From positions 1 through 5,269 of the forward strand of contig SKQX01000266.1 in NCBI GenBank assembly GCA_007118795.1: DNA of 5,269 nt, written 5' to 3'. The position numbers were made by a program, and so were the translations under genes. This DNA comes from Thermoflexales bacterium. GTDB lineage: Bacteria; Chloroflexota; Anaerolineae; B4-G1. The notes beneath the pieces were generated by a model. The model worked only from the letters and a program-made list of their open reading frames with translations. It did not search any database and was not told the origin of the DNA. Shown here piece after piece: positions 1 through 5,269 of the stretch (positions are counted from its first letter, which is position 1; each line of letters starts with the position of its first letter).

Positions 1-158
1 GATGCCAGCTCGCACAGCGTCGAGGGCAGCGTGCCAACACCCAGGGCTGCGTGACCCACGTTCCAGACGAGACCGCCAAAGGCCCCAAACACAACGAAGA
101 AAGCTACGGATAGAGCAACGGATCGGCCTAGCTTGTTCAAACTCGATATCCTCTCCAC
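1..158 (-). CDS. 5' part of a membrane protein gene, cut by the window edge (52 residues visible)
   Basis: The frame opens directly after a TGA (161-159) with GTG at 158 and runs to the left edge without a stop. Two starts are plausible: GTG 158 with GGGAG (171-167) 8 nt upstream, giving MERISSLNKLGRSVAL, and TTG 140 with GGAGAGG (156-150) 9 nt upstream, giving MNKLGRSVAL. After a short basic tail (K9, R12) comes a hydrophobic run of about 19 residues (SVAFFVVFGAFGGLVW, about 17-32), then NVGHAALGVGTLP. This is either a single signal anchor or the first of several membrane segments. By position after ruvX it could be mltG (as in alaS-yrrK-mltG orders), and a short cytoplasmic tail plus one anchor fits that. 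However, no MltG hallmark falls within the visible part, so I leave it unnamed. Confidence 0.6.
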   Translation of the reverse strand, partial: MERISSLNKLGRSVALSVAFFVVFGAFGGLVWNVGHAALGVGTLPSTLCELA

Positions 159-310
159 TCAAGTGGCTCCCGTGCAGCGACGGCACCACGTGGGCAAGAA
201 ACAGGTCCTATGGACGCCAACAGCGGGCCTCGACTCAAGTACCGGCATTTGCGCACCCGTGACACGGACCGAGACCGCCGAAGCGACACTCGCCAACAAC
301 CGGGAGCACG
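159..310. other. 152-bp intergenic gap between ruvX and the partial membrane-protein gene
   Basis: This is the only real gap in the window. It holds the UUCG hairpin (270-292), an 11-bp palindrome (257-267) and, at its left end, a possible ribosome site (GGGAG, 171-167) for the next gene. Its length against the overlapping joins upstream suggests the gene to the left may have its own promoter. I found no convincing -35/-10 pair and no RNA gene. Confidence 0.5.
270..292 (-). terminator. C(UUCG)G hairpin after ruvX, possible terminator or RNA 3'-end stabiliser
   Basis: In minus-strand RNA the sequence folds as CGAG, a bulged U, GUCGC, the loop UUCG, GCGGU, CUCG. That is a nine-pair stem (seven Watson-Crick, two G-U) with one bulge, closed by the extra-stable C(UUCG)G tetraloop. 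The two G-U pairs become A-C mismatches on the other strand, so the fold favours the transcribed strand of this operon. It begins 18 nt after the ruvX stop, where a terminator would be expected. No U-tract follows, so an ordinary intrinsic terminator is not shown. Confidence 0.35.
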
Positions 311-757
311 TCAACGAAGCTGTGAACCCGGATCCGCCAGACTGTCAAGATAGCTCTGCAGAATGACGGCTGCCGCTATGGCGTCGATCTCGCCACTCGC
401 CCGGGCACGCCGCCTCCCTGGTTCTTTTCGGGTTTTGAGGAGGATTTCGTGAGCCGCTTCCGTTGAGAAGCGCTCGTCCCACTGAACAACCGGCACTTCC
501 AGGTGAGCGGCCAACCCCTCGGTGTAGCCATCGACTCGCCTCGCCTGAGGGCCGACCGTGCCATCCAGGCTGAAGGGCCGGCCGACCACAACGAGGCCCA
601 CATCGTGCTCGTCCACCAGAGACGCTATGGCCGCAAAGTCCCCCTGCGTCGATGTATGGTCCAGGGTCTCTAGCGGCCGGGCGATGGTTCCAGTGGGATC
701 GCTGATGGCGATCCCTATATGACGATCTCCGACGTCGAGGCCGAGATACCGCATCAT
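311..757 (-). CDS. ruvX: RuvX/YqgF family RNase H-fold nuclease (putative pre-16S rRNA nuclease / Holliday junction resolvase), 148 aa
   Basis: Cytoplasmic RuvC-like RNase H-fold protein. The family (YqgF) is linked to 16S rRNA 5'-end maturation and is also annotated as a putative Holliday junction resolvase. Visible motifs: LDVGDRHIGIAISD (7-20) with the first catalytic Asp (D8), VVVGRPFSLDGTVGPQA (56-72), WDERFSTEAA (93-102) with D94/E95, and EIDAIAAAVILQSYLDS (123-139) with the last catalytic Asp (D125). The 148-aa length is normal for the family (about 140-150). The frame stays open upstream to an ATG at 856, but the extra 33 residues have no family counterpart and would overlap the preceding gene by 100 nt. 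ATG 757 forms TGATG with the preceding stop, and ATG 754 follows directly. The ribosome site is weak (GCTGGG), which fits coupled translation. It is the last gene of the four-gene unit; a hairpin follows. Confidence 0.95.
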   Translation of the reverse strand: MMRYLGLDVGDRHIGIAISDPTGTIARPLETLDHTSTQGDFAAIASLVDEHDVGLVVVGRPFSLDGTVGPQARRVDGYTEGLAAHLEVPVVQWDERFSTEAAHEILLKTRKEPGRRRARASGEIDAIAAAVILQSYLDSLADPGSQLR

Positions 758-759
758 CA
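755..759 (-). other. TGATG stop/start overlap joining the baseplate-J-like gene to ruvX
   Basis: TGA at 759-757 ends the baseplate-J-like gene and ATG at 757-755 starts ruvX, sharing one base. With no good Shine-Dalgarno in front of ruvX, reinitiation by the same ribosome is the probable route. A second ATG directly follows (754-752), so the initiating codon may be either. Confidence 0.75.
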
Positions 760-2376
760 CCCAGCTGGGATCGGGGAGGCCTGGGGCGTGACTCTCACCT
801 TCATACGGATGGGCAGCAGGGGCATCCGCTCCAGCCAGCTCAACACGTCGGGCCACTCCGGCCAGACGGTGATCTGCGGGGGTTCGGCCAAAGGGTAATC
901 GGCCATCAGAATTGTCTGTGTATCACAGACAGATTGACCGCGCACGGAGCGGACGACCTCATCCGGATCGATGACCGCGGCGGCGTAGCCACGACCGCTG
1001 ACAGCAACGGTGAACCAACCCAGCGCATCCTCATCCTGCCTCACCGCCCCGATGTCGAAATCGGCCTCGATCAGCTGCTGGTTGGGGAGCAGCTTCTCTA
1101 TCAGCCCCCGGTACGCGATCCCCTGAACGTCCGCCGCGTCCACGGCCTGCCCGCTGATCAACAGCCGCAGGTTGAGCGACACGGTCTCCGACTCCTCACC
1201 GACAAAATGAGAGTACGCCTTCTTCGGCACAGACTCGACGCGGAGGGACTCCCGCGGTAGGAACTCGTACGGTTCGAGCAAACTGTGGAGATCGTGGTGG
1301 GCGTCATTCAGCAACTCCTGGGTGAGCTGCTCCCGCAGCCGATCATAGTCATCCTGGGTGACCACCTGGATATCCTGCGGCTCGGCCCCCTTCGTGGGCT
1401 GAGGGTTAATCACGCGCACCGCCGAACCCACCACCCCTTCCACCCGGTTGATCTGTAGCGCGCCGACGTTGCCGGTCCGCTCATCCAGTGCTGTGATCGG
1501 TGCTGTGCCCTGCCCATCAACTGCCAGCACCACGTCCGCGGTGGTGCGGAAGCGGATGGGATAACTCGTCGAAGACGTACGCACGATGGTCCCTGCCGGG
1601 ACCACGTAGTCCTGGGGCAATAGGTTGATGAACAAGACCTCCCCGGTGGCACGCCCCACGATAACCGTCTGCGTGCCGGTAGTCGCCACCTCGGCCGTGC
1701 GCTCGACCTCAAGCCCTACTCGCCGCGTGGGAACGCTCCCTGCTACCGCTCCTGTCTCGCCCGTGGCAGCCTCACCGCCGAAGTACTGCGCCGTCTCAGT
1801 CTCGGGGTTGACCGCCACCCGCACATCCACCGTGACCTCCGCACCCGAAGGAACCAGCGTGACCTCCGCCCGCGGGCCAATGGCGTATGCTGTAGCCGCC
1901 AGCACGACGACGACCAGACCAAACAGAGCAAGCCGGATCCCCGTCCCCATCCGGCTGAGCCAGGTAGGCCGGGGTCGCTTCCGCTCTCGCTGGAGGTCGA
2001 CCTCCGGTGCCCACCAGGGTCTAGGCGGAGCCGCAATCGGCTGATCGCCCCTTCCCTTCCACCGCGACGCCGTATGGGCAGCCTCCACAGTGCGGAAGAC
2101 CGGGACTCCACCCTCCCGTGCCAGCCGGCGTCGTTCGGGATCAGCGGAGACTACGGCGACCTCCTTTCGCTGCCGGAGGGCCTCACGGCGAAGAAGGTCG
2201 AAATCGAGGCTTCGGGAGAGAAAGTCGAGCTCCCACGGCAAAACGAGCACCACCCGCCGATCGGCCACGGCGCTCAGGCGGTAGCGCAGTGAGACGCGAT
2301 CATCGTGCGACTGCAACTCGATGACGGTCGGGGGTTCCGGAACGGCCGCGGGAGATGACATCTGAACGGCGCTCAC
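757..2376 (-). CDS. Membrane-anchored baseplate-J-like protein (539 aa), function unknown
   Basis: Numbering is from GTG 2376. Residues about 17-105 form a cytoplasmic domain with alternating beta/alpha character: a VIELQSHDDRVSLRYRL opening, a VVLVLPWEL strand, LDFDLLRREALRQ helix, EVAVVSADP strand and GVPVFRTVEAA. It resembles the nucleotide-fold-like N-terminus of Chloroflexota proteins annotated as baseplate J family. A basic linker (about 129-141) precedes one membrane helix (147-168). The exterior part carries a baseplate-J/gp47-like segment: TGEVLFINLLPQDYVVPAGT (244-263), TGNVGALQINRVEG (301-314) and VVTQDDYDRLREQL (338-351). The tail ends MPLLPIRMKVRV. Expected topology is N-in, C-out. 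GTG 2376 is preferred because it overlaps the small-ORF stop (GTGA) and has GGTG 5 nt upstream. TTG 2406 would give 549 aa but has no visible ribosome site. The 3' end overlaps the ruvX start. No phage structural genes are nearby, so a cell-envelope role is more likely than a tail role (inference). Substrate and partners are unknown. Confidence 0.85.
   Translation of the reverse strand: MSAVQMSSPAAVPEPPTVIELQSHDDRVSLRYRLSAVADRRVVLVLPWELDFLSRSLDFDLLRREALRQRKEVAVVSADPERRRLAREGGVPVFRTVEAAHTASRWKGRGDQPIAAPPRPWWAPEVDLQRERKRPRPTWLSRMGTGIRLALFGLVVVVLAATAYAIGPRAEVTLVPSGAEVTVDVRVAVNPETETAQYFGGEAATGETGAVAGSVPTRRVGLEVERTAEVATTGTQTVIVGRATGEVLFINLLPQDYVVPAGTIVRTSSTSYPIRFRTTADVVLAVDGQGTAPITALDERTGNVGALQINRVEGVVGSAVRVINPQPTKGAEPQDIQVVTQDDYDRLREQLTQELLNDAHHDLHSLLEPYEFLPRESLRVESVPKKAYSHFVGEESETVSLNLRLLISGQAVDAADVQGIAYRGLIEKLLPNQQLIEADFDIGAVRQDEDALGWFTVAVSGRGYAAAVIDPDEVVRSVRGQSVCDTQTILMADYPLAEPPQITVWPEWPDVLSWLERMPLLPIRMKVRVTPQASPIPAG
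2373..2376 (-). other. GTGA stop/start overlap (translational coupling)
   Basis: The TGA stop of the small ORF (2375-2373) lies inside GTGA, whose GTG (2376-2374) starts the baseplate-J-like gene. Four-base overlaps of this kind are common between co-translated operon genes, so each of the two calls supports the other. Confidence 0.5.
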
Positions 2377-2513
2377 AGACACACCATCTCGCCCATTGTC
2401 ACCCAACCGTGGCTAGCGACGCTGAAGTGGGAGGAGGGCTCGGCATCGATCTCGGCCACCACCTCTAACTCAGCCCGGATCCAGTCCGCGCGCCCTGGCA
2501 CAGGTCTTCCCAA
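2373..2513 (-). CDS. Unrecognised 46-aa small ORF between alaS and the baseplate-J-like gene
   Basis: I do not recognise this protein. The frame is open from a stop inside the 3' end of alaS and ends in TGA at 2375-2373. The best start is TTG at 2513: AGGTGA (2523-2518) lies 4 nt upstream and overlaps the alaS stop codon. GTG at 2501 (42 aa) is the alternative. The product begins MGRPVPGRADWIRAELEVV and ends MGEMVCL. It has an acidic middle (E15, E17, E21, D23, E25) and two tryptophans (W11, W37), with no signal peptide, membrane segment or zinc motif. Third codon positions are mostly G/C, as in the flanking genes. Its stop overlaps the GTG start of the next gene by four bases (GTGA), the usual sign of translational coupling. 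Against it: it is very short, starts with TTG, and could be a leader or chance ORF. It occupies the position of yrzL (IreB family) in Firmicutes, but I see no resemblance to IreB. Confidence 0.5.
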   Translation of the reverse strand: MGRPVPGRADWIRAELEVVAEIDAEPSSHFSVASHGWVTMGEMVCL

Positions 2514-2517
2514 AGGG

Positions 2518-2523
2518 TCACCT
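2518..2523 (-). promoter_or_regulatory. Shine-Dalgarno AGGTGA for the small ORF
   Basis: AGGTGA matches the 3' part of the AGGAGGTGA consensus over six bases and sits 4 nt before the TTG at 2513. It overlaps the TAG stop of alaS (2524-2522), so ribosomes finishing AlaRS would be placed to reinitiate. This site is the main reason for preferring TTG 2513 over GTG 2501. Confidence 0.5.
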
Positions 2524-5263
2524 ATTCCTGGAGCTGTTGGTCCAGAATCTCAGCCGCCAGCTCCAAGGCCTCATCCAGCTTGCTCGGATCGCTGCCCCCA
2601 GCCTGAGCCATTGTGGGTCGCCCGCCACCGCCGCCGCCCATCACTCGGCCCATGCGACGGACCATCTCGGCCGCATCGGCGCCCCGGGCGACAACATCGG
2701 GCGTCACGGAGGCCACCAGCACGGGCCGGCCGTCCATCGCCGCGCCCAGGATGAAGACGCCCGAGCCCAGCCGATCCCGGAACCAGTCCGTCATCTCCCG
2801 CAGCCGCTCCACCCGCGGAACGTCCACGCGGGCGGCGATCAGCGCAGTCCCAGACACGGTCTCCACCTGTCCCAGCAGAGACTGGAAGGCCTTATGGGCC
2901 AGGCGCTGATGGAGACGCTCGATTTCCGTCTGGGCGGCGTCCAGTTTATCCTGCAGCTCCTCGAGGCGCCGCTCGAGGTCAGTCGGTGGAACGCCGAGAC
3001 GGGAGGCGGACCGCTCCAGAAGACCGAGACGCTCCTCAACGAACTCCACGGCCCCGCGGCCCGTCACCGCCTCGATGCGGCGCACGCCTGCTCCGATGCT
3101 CTCCTGAGAAACGATGTAGAAGGAACCGATCTGCCCGGTAGCATTCACGTGCGTCCCCCCACACAGCTCCCGGCTGAAGGGCTCATGCGGGTCGCCGACC
3201 CGCAGGGCCCGCACCACCTCGCCGTACTTCTCTCCGAATAGCGCAATGACCCCCTCCTGGAGGGCCTTCCGGTACGCCATCTCGCGACTTTCCACGGGGT
3301 AGTTCGCCAGCACTGCCTGGTTCACCATCCGGGTCACCGTTTTCAACTCCTCGCGAGTCAGCATCACCGGATGGGTGAAGTCGAATCGCAGTCGATCCGG
3401 CGCCACCAGGGAACCAGACTGTTGCACGTGTTCTCCCAACGTCTCTCGCAGCGCCTGCTGTAGGAGATGGGTAGCCGTGTGATTCCGGGCGATGTCTATG
3501 CGCCGCCTTTCATCCACCACGGCCACCGCCCCGTCGCCGACCTGGGGACGCCCAGACCCCACCTCCCCCACGTGGACGACCAGCCCGGCCACGGCTTCAC
3601 GGACGTCATCAACCTGCACCGACCAGGCCGTGTCACCATCACCGGACCGGATGACCCCCTGGTCGGCCACCTGCCCCCCGGCCTCGACGTAGAAGCAGGT
3701 CTTCAGCAACACGATCTCGACTGGCTCACCCTCCTTCGCCGTATCTACACGCTCACCATTCCGGAGGATCGCCGCCACCTCGGTCTCAAGCTCCAGCGAC
3801 GTGTAGGGGTTCACCACCACACCACCCTCGCCCAGAACGCCCTGCGCCTGGAGGTCCAGCAGCACCTGCTGATACCGGACCAACGCCGCTTCGTCGTGGG
3901 CCTCAAAGCCCTCAGCCTCCCGGGCCCGCTTCCGCTGCGCCTCGAGCGCCCCCCGATAGCCTGCCTCGTCGATGGAAAATCCTCGCTCCTCGGCGACGTC
4001 ACGGGTGATCTCCAATGGCAACCCCAGGGTATCGTAGAGATGGAAGACCTCCTCACCGGGGATCACGTCCTGGCCCTCCTGCGACAGTTCGTCCATCACC
4101 TCATTCACCCGGCCGAGCCCCTGATCGAGGGTGTGCAGGAATCGCTTCTCCTCCTGGGCGATGGTACTCAAGATGAACGCGCGACGGTTGACCAGCTCCG
4201 GGAAAGCCGCTCCCATGATCTCGATGACCACCCTGGCCACCTCAGCCATAAAGGGTTCGGCAAGTCCTAACTCCCGGCCAAAACGGACGGCGCGGCGGAG
4301 GATCATACGGAGCACGTAGTTCCGCCCCTCACTCCCCGGCAGGACGCCGTCGCCGATGAGGAAGGTGACGGCGCGGGCGTGATCGGCGATCACGCGGTAC
4401 ACCACGATGTTGTCGCGAACATCGGCCTCGCTGTGGGCCATCATCTCCTGCACCCGCCGGATGAGGGGCATGAACAAGTCAGTCTTGTAGTTCGAGTCGA
4501 CGCCTTGCAGCACGGCGAGCAGCCGCTCGAACCCGGCGCCCGTGTCCACGTGTCGGTCCGGGAGCGGATGGAGATTCCCCTCCCCGTCCTTGTTGTACTG
4601 GATGAACACCAGATTCCAAAGTTCGATGTAGCGACCGCAGTTGGCGTTCACCCGACACACATGGTCGGGATCGTCTGGGCACTCGCAAGCCCCTGGACCG
4701 CGGTCATAGTGGATCTCACTGCAGGGCCCACAGGGCCCAGTGTCGGCCATCTCCCAGAAGTTGACCTTTCGGCCGGCGTAGAGAACCTGATCCGGGTTGA
4801 TGTCGGTTTCCGAGAGCCAGAACCCCTTAGCCTCCCCGTCCGTCTCCAGCTCGCCTAGCTCATCCTGGAAGACGGTGGCCCATATGCGCGCCTTCTCGAG
4901 GCCCCAGACCTCGGTCAGGAGCTCCCAAGCCCAGCCGATAGCCTTTCGCTTGTAGTAGTCGCCGAAGGACCAGTTGCCCAACATCTCGAAGAACGTATGG
5001 TGGTAGGAGTCGCGGCCCACGTCGTCGAGGTCGTTGTGCTTGCCCGACACGCGCATCACTTTCTGGGTGTCGACGGCCCGCGTGTAGGGTCGGGTCCCGA
5101 CGCCCAGGAAGACGTCTTTGAACTGGTTCATCCCAGCGTTGGTGAAAAGCAGCGTGGGATCGCCCACGGGGACCAGACTGGCACTGGGCACAATCGTATG
5201 TCCTCGGTCGGCGAAGAACTCCAGGAAACTACGGCGCACCTCGGCGCCCGTCATATGTCTCAT
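2522..5263 (-). CDS. alaS: Alanyl-tRNA synthetase, complete (913 aa)
   Basis: Class II aminoacyl-tRNA synthetase that attaches alanine to tRNA-Ala in the cytoplasm and clears mischarged Ser/Gly-tRNA-Ala. The N-terminal catalytic domain is unmistakable: PSASLVP (residues 26-32), LLFTNAGMNQFKDVFLG (38-54), GRDSYHHTFFEMLGNWSFGD (83-102), DTGPCGPCSEIHYDRG (174-189), ELWNLVFIQYN (214-224), VDTGAGFERL (239-248) and GRNYVLRMILRRAVRFG (313-329). The editing domain carries the zinc-type ligands HTATH (H595, H599) and CGGTH (C701, H705). A coiled-coil stretch (about 762-792) leads into the C-Ala/DHHA1 domain, whose six-glycine run (876-881) followed by RP and AQAGG is typical. The length is slightly above the usual ~875. 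The start at 5263 (MRHMTG) mirrors relatives beginning M-K-K-L-T; ATG at 5254 (MTGAEV) is an alternative, and only 6 nt of upstream sequence are visible. First gene of the visible unit; its promoter lies outside the window. Confidence 0.98.
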   Translation of the reverse strand: MRHMTGAEVRRSFLEFFADRGHTIVPSASLVPVGDPTLLFTNAGMNQFKDVFLGVGTRPYTRAVDTQKVMRVSGKHNDLDDVGRDSYHHTFFEMLGNWSFGDYYKRKAIGWAWELLTEVWGLEKARIWATVFQDELGELETDGEAKGFWLSETDINPDQVLYAGRKVNFWEMADTGPCGPCSEIHYDRGPGACECPDDPDHVCRVNANCGRYIELWNLVFIQYNKDGEGNLHPLPDRHVDTGAGFERLLAVLQGVDSNYKTDLFMPLIRRVQEMMAHSEADVRDNIVVYRVIADHARAVTFLIGDGVLPGSEGRNYVLRMILRRAVRFGRELGLAEPFMAEVARVVIEIMGAAFPELVNRRAFILSTIAQEEKRFLHTLDQGLGRVNEVMDELSQEGQDVIPGEEVFHLYDTLGLPLEITRDVAEERGFSIDEAGYRGALEAQRKRAREAEGFEAHDEAALVRYQQVLLDLQAQGVLGEGGVVVNPYTSLELETEVAAILRNGERVDTAKEGEPVEIVLLKTCFYVEAGGQVADQGVIRSGDGDTAWSVQVDDVREAVAGLVVHVGEVGSGRPQVGDGAVAVVDERRRIDIARNHTATHLLQQALRETLGEHVQQSGSLVAPDRLRFDFTHPVMLTREELKTVTRMVNQAVLANYPVESREMAYRKALQEGVIALFGEKYGEVVRALRVGDPHEPFSRELCGGTHVNATGQIGSFYIVSQESIGAGVRRIEAVTGRGAVEFVEERLGLLERSASRLGVPPTDLERRLEELQDKLDAAQTEIERLHQRLAHKAFQSLLGQVETVSGTALIAARVDVPRVERLREMTDWFRDRLGSGVFILGAAMDGRPVLVASVTPDVVARGADAAEMVRRMGRVMGGGGGGRPTMAQAGGSDPSKLDEALELAAEILDQQLQE

Positions 5264-5269
5264 CCGCTA

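Noticed and set aside
200..240. Possible promoter on the minus strand (TTGAGT followed about 17-18 nt later by TCCATA)
   Set aside because: The -10 match is poor and chance pairs of this quality are common; not enough to call.
2..366. Plus-strand ORFs of 86 and 77 aa at the left end
   Set aside because: Their products are rich in Arg, Ser and Gln with no domain-like pattern, and they lie opposite the better-supported minus-strand membrane-protein start and ruvX end.
934..2324. Several plus-strand and off-frame minus-strand ORFs within the baseplate-J-like gene
   Set aside because: All lie inside the recognisable 539-aa frame. None has a ribosome site or a protein-like pattern that would outweigh it.
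757..2376. Prophage or contractile injection system, suggested by the baseplate-J-like domain
   Set aside because: The protein has a membrane anchor and a cytoplasmic domain, and the neighbours are alaS and ruvX. No sheath, tube, spike, tail or integrase genes are visible.
2616..2640. CCGCCACCGCCGCCGCC triplet run resembling a microsatellite
   Set aside because: It encodes the poly-glycine motif of the AlaRS C-terminal domain, which is conserved in the family.
3467..4270. 267-aa plus-strand ORF opposite alaS (and a 234-aa one at 2537-3241)
   Set aside because: These are antisense shadows of the well-supported alaS reading frame, which GC-rich codon use readily keeps open. The products are rich in His, Pro and Leu and resemble no family.
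4715..4735. GGGCCC-ACA-GGGCCC repeat resembling a hairpin or operator
   Set aside because: It encodes the conserved GPCGPC motif of AlaRS, so the repeated bases are explained by the protein.

Overview
The window is a stretch of a GC-rich bacterial chromosome in which every gene I can support lies on the minus strand. It reads right to left as alanyl-tRNA synthetase (alaS), a very small ORF, a membrane-anchored protein with a baseplate-J-like segment, RuvX/YqgF, and the beginning of a membrane protein cut by the left edge. The single-TM protein with a baseplate-J-like exterior and a nucleotide-fold-like cytoplasmic N-terminus is a type I associate with Chloroflexota. With the high GC and the AlaRS style, this suggests a Chloroflexota member, perhaps Thermomicrobia-like. 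That placement is inference from family resemblance, not from a search.

Layout. Positions 5263-2522 hold a complete AlaRS of 913 aa. Positions 2513-2373 hold a 46-codon ORF that nearly fills the apparent 115-bp gap after alaS. It has a strong Shine-Dalgarno (AGGTGA) overlapping the alaS stop codon, and its own stop overlaps a GTG start of the next gene (GTGA). Positions 2376-757 hold the baseplate-J-like protein (539 aa). Positions 757-311 hold ruvX (148 aa), joined to the previous gene by a TGATG stop/start overlap. Positions 310-159 are a 152-bp gap with a C(UUCG)G hairpin 18 nt after the ruvX stop and a short palindrome. From position 158 (GTG) to the left edge there is a partial gene whose visible 52 residues contain one clear membrane segment.

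Together the first four genes look like one tightly coupled transcription unit. alaS charges tRNA-Ala and ruvX is linked to rRNA maturation or Holliday junction processing, so the unit has a translation and nucleic-acid housekeeping flavour. The order alaS - small gene - ruvX resembles the alaS-yrzL-yrrK order of Firmicutes, but the small ORF here does not look like YrzL/IreB and an extra membrane protein is inserted. The items most worth a second look are the unrecognised 46-aa ORF and the baseplate-J-like protein, which sits in a housekeeping operon with no phage, tailocin or contractile-injection genes in view.
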